Shown: one piece after another, positions 1-30,100 of the stretch
How the letters are laid out: each line of letters opens with the position of its first letter
Position numbering within the stretch: position 1 is the stretch's first letter
Source of the DNA: Gymnorhina tibicen
Taxonomy: Eukaryota > Chordata > Aves > Passeriformes > Artamidae
Length of the DNA stretch: 64,000 nt
Direction: 5' to 3'
Assembly (NCBI GenBank): GCA_013399875.1
Contig: VXAZ01009410.1
Span: 1 to 64,000 of the forward strand
The notes under the pieces: model-generated
Told to the model about the DNA's origin: nothing
What the model saw: the letters and a program-made list of their open reading frames with translations, nothing else
The model's database searches: none
Position numbers and translations under genes: made by a program

Positions 1-68
1 AAAATAAAATAAAATAAGGGCAGGGGAAGGGGAAAGGCAAAGGGAAGTCTAAAATATGGAAGAAATTA

Positions 69-17883
<17,815 letters not shown>

Positions 17884-20800
17884 CTAAGTGGGGAACAAAA
17901 CAGAATTTTAAATTCAATGAAGAGTGACTATATTAATTTTTAATAAACAAATATAAGAAGTACAAGACTAATTTCTCTTCCAAATCTAATTTTACCTTAC
18001 TAAATATTGTCTCTGTATTGTCTTTAAAGTAATAACATTTCTACCTATGTACTGGCTTCTCTCAAGCATCCCAAAGCACTTAATAAAAATGCTTCATAAA
18101 AATTCTTATTGTGTTAGGATAGTAAAAGACTAATTCTAAATTTAATAAACTAAAATAGAACTAGTCACTACAGAGCTGAAGTGCTGTTTCTCAGATTTTG
18201 TTTAATTTTGGCATAGTTTTGTTTGCTTTTTAAATCTAATTTTGTAAAAAACAGATTCAAATTAGGTGCTCTTATGATAGGATGAATGACAGGTCAAACA
18301 GATTTTGGTAAACACTTTTTAGATTCTTATTGTTTAGTTTGAACAAAAAGATAAAACAAAAGTTGTTTTGTCTTAGTTAGGTATTTTTGGTTTTTTTTAA
18401 AGCTGGTCTTCTTGCCATTATACCTCTAGAAAAACAAAGACTCATATTCCAAATATGAGTGAATCAGTACTGAGCTCACCATTTCTATCAGAATTCATCA
18501 AAACTCTACGTGCACATTATAGCAGGTTGGGTTTTTTTTCAATTTCTTAGGAATTTAAAGCATAATTTGTTGGAGTTTTTTTATGCAGACACATTAAGAA
18601 CTTTACTACCTTTTTGAAAAGTACAACTGCAATAAAAGAACATGCTGCACAAAAAGATCTTATTGCCTTGTCTAATTCTCATTTATATGAAATTTGAGTC
18701 TACTTTGACAGAAAAAAACAGCTGGTAACTCTATGTTCATATATGCTTCAACACCCCGGCTTAAGGTTTCCCTTAAGAAGAAGCTGCAAATGTTGCAGTT
18801 GAGTTTGTTCACTTAGGCACTGAAAGGCAAAGATGCAAAGCAGAAAGAAAATAAAAACGTGTACATAGGCAGCTCACATTTGAACTTCTTTGGCTGTGCA
18901 GCAGCTTTCAAAAGAACATATTTTTCTGCCTTTGTAATTCCTACAAATAAATTAAAAACACTCTCTTGAAAGGTAAAAACATATCCTGTAATTCCATACT
19001 TTTAGAAGTCTCAGTTGGGTGTCACAACACCCAATATTACTCTGTATCAGTGTTCAGCTTGTCTGGCTAGTTCATTCTGCACCATTACACATCAAAAATT
19101 TTCCCTGTTTCTCCTTGTTCAGTCAGTCTGTTTCCTCTAAATACACTCACCTTTTGGACACAGTACTGAGCTTAAAAACTCACCTTTAACATGGGAAAAA
19201 AAGAAAAAAGCAGCTAAAAAGGCAGAGGATATTAACAGAGGAACAGTAATCATAATCATAGGCTTCTTTAGATTTTGACTTATTGTAGCTACTTTAGCTA
19301 CTCTATATGAAAAACTGTGAAAGGCCTTTTTAGATAAACTATAAAAAATACTGCACACAAACATCTGAGTTTCTTAAATTCACTTAATTTCTATCATGAT
19401 CTTTCATGCCTTAAACCAGAATACAACACTGTTATGCTTTAGCAAAGAGAAGTAAGGATGTTTTGAAATAACTTTGAATATGCACAGAAAAGACTACTTT
19501 CAGAACCAAATGTGCTAGTTCTACCATGTATTTGTGGGCTCTGCATTATTGTCATTAAATAAAGACAATAAGACCAGTGAACCGGCACCAAGGTCTTTCT
19601 GGAAACTGGTCCTTGCACCAGCAAGGTGTGTTAAAATTCTGCATTTAATATGAGGGTTTCTACAAATTTTAAAGCAAAATTATGAGGCAAGACCTACAGA
19701 CTAATCCCACAGTTACTGCACATGCTAAAAGAATTACTGCCTCATCACCAAAGTGGATGTAAGAGCTAGTCCCTGGAATCTTCAAATAGACTATCTTTCA
19801 TTTTCCAGAATTTAGACTCACTCACTTTTAAATTACCTTTTTGCCTGTCTGGTTCGAGAGACAGTTTACATTATGAAGGCCAACCTGTCTAGTTGGATTC
19901 ACAGCCAGAAGGGTAAACATTGGCCAAAGAAGGCAAGACCTTCATCAGGTATCATAATGTCTTCTTGTGTTTGCACTATTATTCCCTGTATTACTTTTTT
20001 ACAGATGGTTAAGTGCCTCACAGCGGGGACCTCAGCTCTTTGAGTTTGTAAAGCAGTACTTGCACCTGGAGTGTTGTTCCATAAATTATTTCTACCAAAT
20101 ACTGACACTATTAGCTGTTTTACCAAGCCTTGCTTTTCTTTTGAGGTTGAAAGGTACCCAGACACAACTGTGAATGTGGGGACAGCTTAGATGAGTGAAC
20201 ACCTTTATTAAAATACTACCTTTTGTTGGTACACAAAATATGAATGTGTACACATATATATGCACACTTCACATACACAAGCTCTGTATGTATATATACA
20301 TATATACATACGGACAAATACTGAAATTTCACAGAAGCTTCAGCCACCTAATTTCTGTCCAAAATTTAGTTTCTGGAAAACAAAGCACAGAACCCAGCAC
20401 AGAACCAATGGACCTCTCAGTAAGAATACACGTTGTTGCTCCACGTGCTGTTTGATACTTTACGTGAACAAATGTGAAAACAAGCGCATGCCCTCCTATC
20501 AGCCTTGATCCACACCTAAAGCCATGTTTTTCTCAGCCTAACTGTAAGCATGATTTTTGAATATGATGACGTTAATAATGCCCCATTAAAATTAAATCAA
20601 TTTATACCAGATGGAAGTACTGTTCTCTCTTCGTAAAGACAACTGGAGTTACACCTAGCTCTCCTCCTCAAAAGACGATGTTTTTGGAGGCATACCCATG
20701 ACTCTGTACAGCTATTCCACCTGTTTTCAACTCGGGAATCAATTTGCAAACACAAGGAAACATCCAGCTTTGGAATCCTGAAGCTCCATCTTCCACCGCT

Positions 20801-20939
20801 TACAAACCCCGCCTCCACCTCATTAGCACGGTATCGATCAGCTTGAAATGCAGCAAGAGCTGCCATCCTGATTTAAAAGTGCAAAAATATCCGTGACGAG
20901 GCAGACGGCTGCACCAACCCCCGTTGTTTTTACACGGTA
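17884..20939 (-). other. MCCC2 intron 1 (most of it)
   Basis: AT-rich with a TATA/CATA microsatellite at about 20,240-20,312. A minus-strand 89-codon frame at 20,597-20,866 has no recognisable product. Nothing else seen. Confidence 0.65.
20240..20312. repeat. TA/CA-rich microsatellite
   Basis: Imperfect runs of tatata, cacata and tacatata around 20,250-20,312. Confidence 0.7.
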
Positions 20940-21265
20940 TCTGTAGGCCCAGCCCGCAGAAATGGGCAGGGCTGGGCGCTCGGCGAGCGGGACCAGCGCG
21001 GGNNNNNNNNNNNNNNNNNNNNNNNNNNNNNNNNNNNNNNNNNNNNNNNNNNNNNNNNNNNNNNNNNNNNNNNNNNNNNNNNNNNNNNNNNNNNNNNNNN
21101 NNNNNNNNNNNNNNNNNNNNNNNNNNGCCGAGCCGAAAAGCGGAGCCGACGCGGCCGTCCCAGGCCGCCACCGCCGCCGCCACTCCCCCCGGCGCAGCCA
21201 ATGGGCACAGCGGGGCCGGGCCGGCCCGCGGAAGCCTTGCTCGGTCCCCCGGCAAGCTAGCGCTG
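20940..21265 (-). promoter_or_regulatory. MCCC2: CpG island, likely MCCC2 promoter and first exon
   Basis: A sharply GC- and CpG-rich island stands out in an AT-rich window and is broken by the N gap. A CCAAT box on the plus strand (ATTGG orientation for the minus-strand gene) lies at 21,198-21,202, and several GC-box-like runs surround it. The position, upstream of MCCC2 exon 2 and just past BDP1, fits the MCCC2 promoter. Exon 1 (mitochondrial targeting peptide) is not readable and probably lies in the gap. Confidence 0.7.
21003..21126. other. assembly gap (124 N)
   Basis: A run of N within the CpG island. Open frames that cross it are artefacts. The real gap length is unknown. Confidence 1.
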
Positions 21266-21724
21266 TGGAACGCCCTTTAGAAGAATCGCGTTGGAACGCC
21301 CCACCTTTCACGCCGGATTACATGCCCGTGCAGTCTAGGAAAGCCCTTGCCCTTCCTCGAAACTTGTCATACAGTAATAGGGACAGATGTTTTTAAAACC
21401 CAAACCTCTTTGGTTGAGTTTCTTCCTTGCTTGAAAGCATTGCTATTCTTCAGCATTCCAGTTTTACTTCGTTTGAAGTCATGGCCCTTGTCTTTAGAGA
21501 GAGGTAACACCGGGGAGTAAATTAAACTCTATTCTAAAACAAAACCAGGGAACAATGACAACACTCCTGCCAAACCACACTGAGCCTACTGCTGTACCAG
21601 CAGGCCTGTGTGCACCCCAGTGGTGCAGCCCAAACTTCAGCCTTTCCTTCAGTTCACACTTCTGTTAGCTTAGTGTACCTACAAGTATTTAAAAACTGCA
21701 ATTGAGACTTTAAGAAATGGAAAC
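21266..21724. other. intergenic spacer between BDP1 and MCCC2
   Basis: About 450 bp between the likely BDP1 poly(A) site and the MCCC2 CpG island. Apart from a 10-bp direct repeat, tggaacgccc, at 21,265 and 21,292, I see nothing in it. Confidence 0.5.
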
Positions 21725-21742
21725 ACAGGTAATAGAAAATAA

Positions 21743-21748
21743 TTTATT
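21743..21748 (-). terminator. possible distal poly(A) signal of BDP1
   Basis: AATAAA on the minus strand about 2.3 kb after the stop, the last such signal before the CpG island of the next gene. Cleavage would fall near 21,715-21,730. Confidence 0.45.
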
Positions 21749-23013
21749 CACATAATTTACATATAGAATAGGACTACTTCCTTTGACACAGAAAGCTTAT
21801 ACGTGATGATACAGGGTGTCAGACAACTCTAAGCAAAGCAGTCTTACGCCACATCTTTGTAAAAATGCTACTTAAAAGTATTGAGATTTCAACAATATTT
21901 TCTTACATCCTTCATCATTACAAAACTTTCATACACAAAACAGAACGCAAAACTGTCTTATTTTTACTCAAATTAAATTTGTTCTTTAAGAAAAAAATCC
22001 TCTAACAAAGTGCATGTTATTTGCTGCAAGGAAAAAGAAAGCATAGCCCCAATTAACAATGCAGATAAGGCACCATAAATCTTAGTAATGAAGTAGTTGT
22101 TTTTTTCCCCCTTGAAACATGAATGCAAGCTAAAATGTATGCAACTACATGTAGAATGATTATCCCCTCAGAACTCACTCAAAAGGTACTCACAGCAATT
22201 ATTTCATAGCCACGCCCCAACAATCTATTTTCAGCCTCTATGAGTGCAAGTGATATAAACATGCCACATGTATCAGGAAGTAAACACTTGCATACTTAAT
22301 ATCTACAAGATATACAATACATAGAGTTACATGTATACATTAATCTCTTTCATAATGTTTACAGTAAAACAATATTTAGATAAACATTTCAAGTTAAACG
22401 GATTAGGCAAAGCACAACATACCATCTGAACAGAAACTGTTGTAGGTGTTTTTGGAGGGTTTTTTGGGATGTGAGGAGGGTTGATCAGGAGGTGGGTGGC
22501 TTTCAAGTAAGTTACTCTACACTGGGACCACTAGTCCCTTTTCCATCACATCAAAGAATACTGCTGCTAGCAACATGTCATTGGCAGAGGCCTGCTAATA
22601 GACCAATTTGCAGTAACAGTTGGTTTTTTCTGTATTTCTCCTCACTGACAAAATTTTAAAGGTTCCTTCAGAAGCCTTGCCAGTAACTTCTGAAATGAAA
22701 AACATTCTCAAACTTCATAAACTATTTCAAAATTAATTACATATTTATATTATTTACCTGCCCATAAATGATTACCCAAAGGTCCAAAGGTGATGATAGG
22801 TTTCTTGAGACCATTAACAATACCACTTAAACATCAGTTTCACCTTCATAATAAATCATTTTGCAAAAGTACCTCTTAGTATTCAGTAATGAGAAAAATT
22901 TTAAGACTACTCAAGTCTACACACTCATTGCTGTGCAAGCAGGAGTTTCAGACTAAATATTGAATCTTTCAATATTTCAGTGATCACCTGACTTTGAGAG
23001 TGCATAAACTTAA

Positions 23014-23047
23014 TTACCTCATCAAGACAAACTTCTTGATGAGGTAA
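23014..23047. repeat. perfect hairpin inside the BDP1 3' UTR
   Basis: The left arm ttacctcatcaaga pairs exactly with tcttgatgaggtaa, giving a 14-bp stem around a 6-nt loop. It is too short for a miRNA precursor as seen; it could be an RNA structural element or a chance palindrome. Confidence 0.75.
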
Positions 23048-23752
23048 GTAAAAACTTAAGACTAAAATCTAAAGCTACACCAGAATTTTATAGCAAGTTA
23101 CAGTACAAGCAGACATGCAACATGAGAAAACCTTTTTAATTCAACTGCTTCAAAGCAGCAAATCCTCAAAACAGCGACACTGTATAGTCATGGTTTAAAT
23201 CCAACCTCTTTGTGCTCCTTTGCACAAGGGAAACTGAGGAAGTCAGCAAATATACAAACACCTACATGTAAAAACAAGACAAAGAAATTGTATCCATAGC
23301 TTTGTTTCCCAATTTAGAAGAAAATTAGCATTTATGCTAGGAAACATCAATCTCTTCCTCCCAGTGACAAACAAGGTTGCAAACATTAACCTTGTGTTAC
23401 CATCTTTTACTAAACTGTGTTTTTAAGTTTTCAACACATTTTTAAGGAACCAATCGTACTGGGCTTTTCAGGTTAGCATCTTTTAAATTACGTGGTTAAA
23501 AAACTCTTACAAAAATACATAATTTGGAGATTCTAATAAAAATACCTGCAGTACTTAACGTATGTATGTACGTATTTACTACATTACTTCCAGTATTTGC
23601 ATTCTGATCTTGAGAGATTACATTATACCCAAAAGGTTCATTCCTCCTTCTAACCTAACACACTTCGCAAAAAGAAGTAAAGAACTTGAACAGTCAGTAC
23701 CAAAAAGCTTTAGCATTAAAATAGAAAGGGATACTTGTTGCAAGATTAAACA

Positions 23753-23758
23753 TTTATT
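23753..23758 (-). terminator. possible proximal poly(A) signal of BDP1
   Basis: AATAAA on the minus strand about 315 bp after the stop codon. It would give a short 3' UTR. Confidence 0.4.
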
Positions 23759-24070
23759 TCATTGCACTTTTCTGTAGGATAGTCATGCACTCATTATCAG
23801 TGTCTAAACAAGTGAAACCATAAGCCAGCAGTCATTAGTCTGGTCCAATGACACAATTGTAGTGGTTTAGACTGTGTCAGCATTTTGAAAGTGCCCAGGT
23901 TGCTTCAGAAGGAATCCATTTCACCTTCACGGCATTAATAATAAGAGTACTGTTATTACTGGCTGACAGTAAGTGTGGCATAATGAATATGAGAACAAAT
24001 TGTAACTTATAAAATACTGTTTTCTTGTTGCAGTATATTCTGTGATCTAGGTTTTTATAAAACCCATTTG

Positions 24071-24199
24071 CTATTCTGAATCATCCACTTCCATAAAGAT
24101 GTCACTGAAAAAATACTCAGAGATTTTGGTTGGCTCTCCTTCCTTCTCTTGATCTTTAGCACAGAGAGGTGGCTTCTCAGATGAGCTGTTACTTGGAAC
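24071..24199 (-). CDS. BDP1: BDP1 terminal coding exon w37 with stop codon
   Basis: Forty-two codons plus TAG stop, ending ISEYFFSDIFMEVDDSE, which matches the human C-terminus VSEYFFNDIFIEVDETE. This fixes the end of the reading frame and the start of the 3' UTR. Confidence 0.95.
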   Translation of the reverse strand, partial: VPSNSSSEKPPLCAKDQEKEGEPTKISEYFFSDIFMEVDDSE

Positions 24200-27100
24200 C
24201 TGAAAAAACAAGAAAAGGTTGCTCTTAACAGTCTTCATCAGTGTGTACATGTAAATATTTTCACATATATATGCACCTGAGCTTTTTGTAGGGGTATTTT
24301 ATTTATGTAGGAAGTTTTGACCAAAGAAAAAAAAATCAGAGTTTACTGAAAATGAGAAACAAATAGACATCCATGGAGAGAAAAATCAGCTTAGTTCCCT
24401 TACAAGTTTCCTACACATGCACAAGTCAGAATTTGTCAACGGGAGCAGATACCACTGTCAAAACATGAATGCTACAAGCCCATCTACCCACTCCTGAAAC
24501 AACTAATTCTCTGTTCTTCACACCTCAGAAATGCATGGGTGTTCAAAATTAAACTCATACCGTAACTGCAGCATCAGCAGCTACATGCTCATATTCCACA
24601 GATGATGAAGTAGAGGGAAAGGAACAAGATTCCCTATCATCCTTAGTGGATGGAGTGGGCTTCTTTAGACTTCGTTTTGGAGTCACAATTCGAGGCTTTT
24701 GGATCTTCCCTCTATTCCCTTTGGAATCTTCTGCAGATTCAGAATTACTTTTTTTGCAAATTAAAGATAAAAATCCCAACGGTTTTCGTCCACCCCTGTT
24801 CAAAACAAATAGAGTCAGGATGTCATAGGATTGCTCCGTAAAAGGACAATGTAAATGCTATTGCAGGAGTCCAACTCATTACACAGGAAACAAACACTCA
24901 CCTACAGGACATAGGAAAATTCTAAAGAAAAAACCCAAAATGTCATTCTGAGAAAGGCTTTCATATTACTGAATATGCTGGTACAAGAGTTTTTTTGAAC
25001 AGTCACAGAGACTCTTGACAATTTTTAACCCTGAGAACAGGAACCTACTGTTTGCTGCTAATCCACAGCCCATAACAAGCTACCAGACTTTCAGAGAGTG
25101 GTTCCAAGAAGGATGGAGACACACTCCTGAAGAACAAACTGAAAACTCTGAGCGTCCTTCATGTAATCAATGGGAAAAGAAACCTGATTCCCAAGGATGG
25201 GGCTACAGCAGACTATCTGCTGCAGGGTTTTAGCCTCCTTACAGCATCAAACCCAGACCAGTGAGCTTACGGAAGTCATGGCACCAAGGGAGGTACACAA
25301 AGCATTAACTTTTCATGTTGTTAAGAGTTTACGAATTAGAAAGTAAGCTTTAAGGCAAGGATTCTGATGTTAATGCATCACTATCCAATTGTCGTGGGTG
25401 TCCCAAGTGCAAATAGCCAGTATTGATACTCAGACAAGCATAACAAAAAAGTAATTGACAGATTAGAAGAGACCAGTAGAGCATTACAATCAAAATAATT
25501 GAGCACAGGAGCAACAGAGAGCAGGAACTCAAAACATTTAAACAAACAGTACAGAAAAGTATATTTTAAAAATCAAGTCAACAGGTAGATACGAGGAGTA
25601 TCTTCTAAGCTGCCAAGATTGAAATTCCTTTGGGGAAATTACTTAAGTTAGTCCCAAAAATCCAGTGTGCTCAGTACCGCACCAGTAACACATCTTACTG
25701 GCAAGACAAACACCAAAACAAGTGAATGCGTATATATCTCACAACGTAAGACTCACCTATGGAAAACAACAATTATCCCAAGTTCCTATCACAGTCAGTG
25801 GATGTCTGCCTGACAAGAGGCATCTATCAATGTCTAAACAGACACACAATACTTCAGTAGTGTCCCCCAGTTGATCTACTCACTGAGTAAAATGATTCAA
25901 ATTTCAAAGCAGACAGTTTGATCCTTTCTAATTTGCAGGCAAGTATAGATACTGTAACTCTTAGCCACGCAGGTCACAAACAATGGTACTGAAAAAATGT
26001 CAACATAGAAACAAGATCTTTTTTTACAGAACAAGCTGACAAAACATTATTGCAATTATTGCATACCTGAGTAATGGAGTTTTTGAAGACGATGCTGGGC
26101 TTCCAGTATGTTCCAGCTGTGCAGATTCATGCAGATTCTCCTGCTTTCCTTGTCCACTTATTTCTGCTTTTTTGTTAGAGGTTAATCTAGACATAACCTC
26201 CTCTTCCTTTCCGGCTGATGGATTCTCAAACGGTACTTTCCCTATGCTCTCCAAAGTCTCAAGCTGGCTTCTCTCAGCCAGTTGTGACATAGACTCAGAC
26301 ACCAACACAGAAGTAAGTACTTTTTCCTTTGCTGAAGAGACTGCTTTTTGAAAAGGATTCCCTGTAAAAGGAATTGACAGTCAAAGACTTCAGTGATAAC
26401 ACAAGAGCCCAAAAAATGCATGTGGTATTAAGATGGCTTGCACCATTACAACAGAAGGGCTGAATTTTTTAGTCTTATTTGTCCACTTATTTTTATACGT
26501 CACCACTACAAATTAAAAGTTCATAGTCTACTTTTAAAGCCTGTAAGATCATACAGATGTTATGGGGAAAAGCTGGTAGAAGTGTGGTTTTAAATTTTAC
26601 AGCACCATCTTCCCCCTCTCATCCTTTACAGCACACTATAGAACTTAGTCTAGTCATCTAGCTGTTTAAGCTTCTACAACTTCCTTTAAAAGTATTTTTC
26701 AGAGCCAAAATTGTAGTTCACCAAGCCTTTCACAGGTTCAGATCCCTGAAGATTGCATTGTCAGCAATTCTGCTTTTTCTCTGTTTCTTCAGAGGCAGAT
26801 TAAGCTCCCAAACAATTACACACTTTTTTAGTAAAGTGCAAAACAAAATAAAAATAAATTATTTTGGCATAGTGTGGTTAAAATGCCAGATAATACTTTT
26901 GATTGCTAATGCTCTTTAACAGGTGGAAAGACTTGCTTAAGAGAAGATAACATATTTAGACAGAAAAACCTTCTCAAATTTCACCAATAAACTAGCTAAG
27001 CACTGCTTTTAGAACCCTTATTAAATTAACAACCTTTATGTACAGCATACTTAGTTTATAGCAGAAAACATGGAATGGTGGTATTAGTGTAGTACCAGGA

Positions 27101-30100
27101 AAATCTGTTTCTACTTTTATATTAGATGGCCTCAGACAGAACTATTTAGCATGACAAGCAGTATTAAGCTGTGATGTGTTTACATTTATTATACTTTGGT
27201 TTACAAGTTTAAGTGTACCTACCAGAAGTTACCACTGGCACATCTGTGGATTTAACTGAATAACCCTGTATTTAAAAAAGAAAAAAGGTTTTTTTATTGC
27301 TCTCAATACAGAAGAGACAATGAAGTTGATAAACTCATATCACACATGCACAGTTCTAAGAGCAGGACTATACAGAAGACAGTGCAGCATCATTCATCAT
27401 AACTCATTTCCTGAGCAGGCTTTTCAAGGTGGTAGTATGACAAATGACTCGAGACAAGGATATTGAGATAAGAGATCAAAGACGGAAGAAGATTGTTATC
27501 CAGCCCTTCCTAGAAAAGCTCTCTGAATCATGTGGGGCATTACCCCTCATTCCTACACCAAGGTACACTGTACAATCTTAGCCCACTTACAAAGACCAAT
27601 GGTAGCCACTGCCACAAGCTTGGTCATATTGTAAAAAAGCACAGAAGGAAGCTGGAAAGATGGTGGCTTGCTTTCACTGGCAACTTGCTCTTTTAAACTA
27701 GTAACTGCTATGTTAAAAATTGATAGGAACATATCTATCTAACAGTTTCCTCATGTAACAGACACAATGCAGATTCAAAACATCATTCAGTGAACCTAGA
27801 CATTCTGCCAGTCATCCAATATACATCCAGAGTTTCCCCTCCTGCAATGTCATTGTCGGAAGGGTGATGCAGAATGAACCAAGTAAGACATTATCAGTCT
27901 GTCTACTAGGAAGTTGAATTAGAAAAAACGGAGAGCCTACAGATTCTCAAAAAACCCTAATATTAAATAAACGAACATTCAAAACCTGCTGTAGATTTCA
28001 AAATTAAAAGCAATCTACAGGTGTTGATTTTCCTTTTAAGTTTTATAGGCAGTACATATTTAAGCAAGCGACACCATTAAAAAATAAACATAATTAAAAT
28101 GCTCTAGTATGTGTTATGCATCTACCCTACACATGAAAACTCACCAAATTATGATCTCACCTTGTAAGTGGTTTCCAGGTTATGTTCCACCGCAACAGTA
28201 GACGGAGTTTTCTTGGAAGGAGGAAAATCATTCTCTTCAAGCTCAGCAGCCGACCGTTTTTGAGCTGTCTGCAACTTCAGAACAGGGTCTACTGATGCAC
28301 TCTCTAGTTGTTTGGTTTCCATAATGCTGTTTAAAGGTGCAGCAACTTCACCAGCTGCAGTTGTCACAGGTCCAATACTGTTTACATATAAAGTCATTAT
28401 TGTGACTGTACAAGAAGCCAAAATTTACTTTGTGTAAGGTTTCTGTATGGAAATTACACATGAATCTATGGTGATGCTCTTTCTTGCTTAATGTCAATAT
28501 TAACTTCAAATGTACCATTTACTACCGATACACATTTTGTTGTGCTATCTGGAGTTAGCTTTCTAGCCATAATTGAATCTAGTTACTTTAACTCTTCTAT
28601 TTGAACTCCACTTGGTCTTTTCATACGAAGTAAAAATATGGCAACTTATTAACTACCCTAGAAAATGCTAAAATACAGTATTATTTATCTGCACAGATGA
28701 ACCCCCACATGCTGTATGATCTCAAAAGACATACAGACATATATAAGACATACAGAAAAGCAGCAGAGACTAGGAAAATAGCGTAAAGCAGTATGGGAAC
28801 AGTGAGACAGAACATGTACTCTTAACTCTGCCTGTCAGCTGTTCTGTTTATCATCAGCAGTTCCACAGGAGTTAGAATTCTTACACTGTGTAGCCAGCAT
28901 TCACTCAAAGACCTATCCTTTCAATAAAGGAATGATATTAGCATCTGGTATCACAGGCAAAGATTCTCCACAATTATGTGGAATAAATCTCTAGCTACAA
29001 TCTGAGGACTTACATTAGTATAGTATTAGGATTTGGGGGTTTTTTACTACTTTGCAATGATTCCATTCTTCAGAATATCTTTTTCCTTGGATTTTTTTTT
29101 TCTCCCAAACTGACTAAGAGATTTAGTTCAACTGTAATGTTGACATTTTTGTTACACTGCATTGAGAGGTACTCTTTGTAAAAGAAATTCAAACCCTTTT
29201 GAATTGCAGTAGACAAAAACAGCTATTATTCTTCTGAGTAATTAATTAGTGTTTTCATCTTGTCTGCCTTTTGAACATAGCACAAACTCAAGGGAATTAT
29301 ATAAGAATTTATATCTACTGTTTATCATGTTTTCCAGAAGACCATCTACATGAAAAATCTGGAAGAGCAATTAATAAACAGCTACTCTACAAAACTGTTA
29401 AAGTACTGTGAAAATGCAAGCATGCTTAGATTTCAATTGCTTTGCACTGTAAGGTGCAAGCTTACTCTAAAGGATAAATCAGAAATAAAGTGACATTAAA
29501 CTCCTAGCTAACTAAAACACTGACTTTAAAACACCTATGGAATCTTCCTCAAATCTGATCAGAGCCCTTTTTACTTCCTTAATTCTCTAACCAGTCCATC
29601 AAAATTACTTCTTCTTGCACTTCTTCTTTTGAGAAGTTCTAATCTGTATTGCACATTCAGAGAACAATCAAGGTACACAAAAAGTGTTTCACTTTGATAA
29701 AAAATAAAGCATTTACCTCTCCACTTCAGTCACAGTTGTTTCACTTGCATTTATTGGGCTGATAAGTATTGGGGCTGGGAGTACTGGTTCTGAAGTTTGT
29801 TCCAGCATAACAGATGCATCAAACTCTTTTGAGTCAGTTGGGATTTCCACCAATGTTAAAATGAATGTCTGTTCTTCCTCTGGACATCTATGATCATCAT
29901 TCACTACTATAATTTTTTCAGGGAAATAAAGAAATAATGAAAAACTATTAATTAAATATGAAATTACGCTGTTCTCTTCATGTCCTCCCTACATGGAGCA
30001 CTGAAATTTTAGGCACTCTTTTCTCCGTGGAAAAAGGCACTGGGCACTTGAGACAATAAGCTTCCTGTCTTCTTAGATGAGATACACATCATCATCTCCT

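Larger units (their letters stand above)
21725..24070 (-). other. BDP1: BDP1 3' untranslated region (inferred extent)
   Basis: AT-rich sequence with no further coding signal follows the stop codon. Two AATAAA signals on the minus strand (23,753-23,758 and 21,743-21,748) suggest a short and a long 3' end. A perfect hairpin lies at 23,013-23,048. The extent is inferred from signals only. Confidence 0.55.

Noticed and set aside
20597..20866. Minus-strand 89-codon frame starting with Met near the CpG island, considered as MCCC2 exon 1
   Set aside because: It has no resemblance to the MCCC2 N-terminus and does not join exon 2 in a plausible way.
20800..21396. Several long frames crossing the N gap on both strands
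   Set aside because: They are open only because N bases cannot make stops and the island is GC-rich.
25015..25233. Plus-strand 72-codon frame with a coding-like composition
   Set aside because: No domain or splice context; too little to call a gene or pseudogene.
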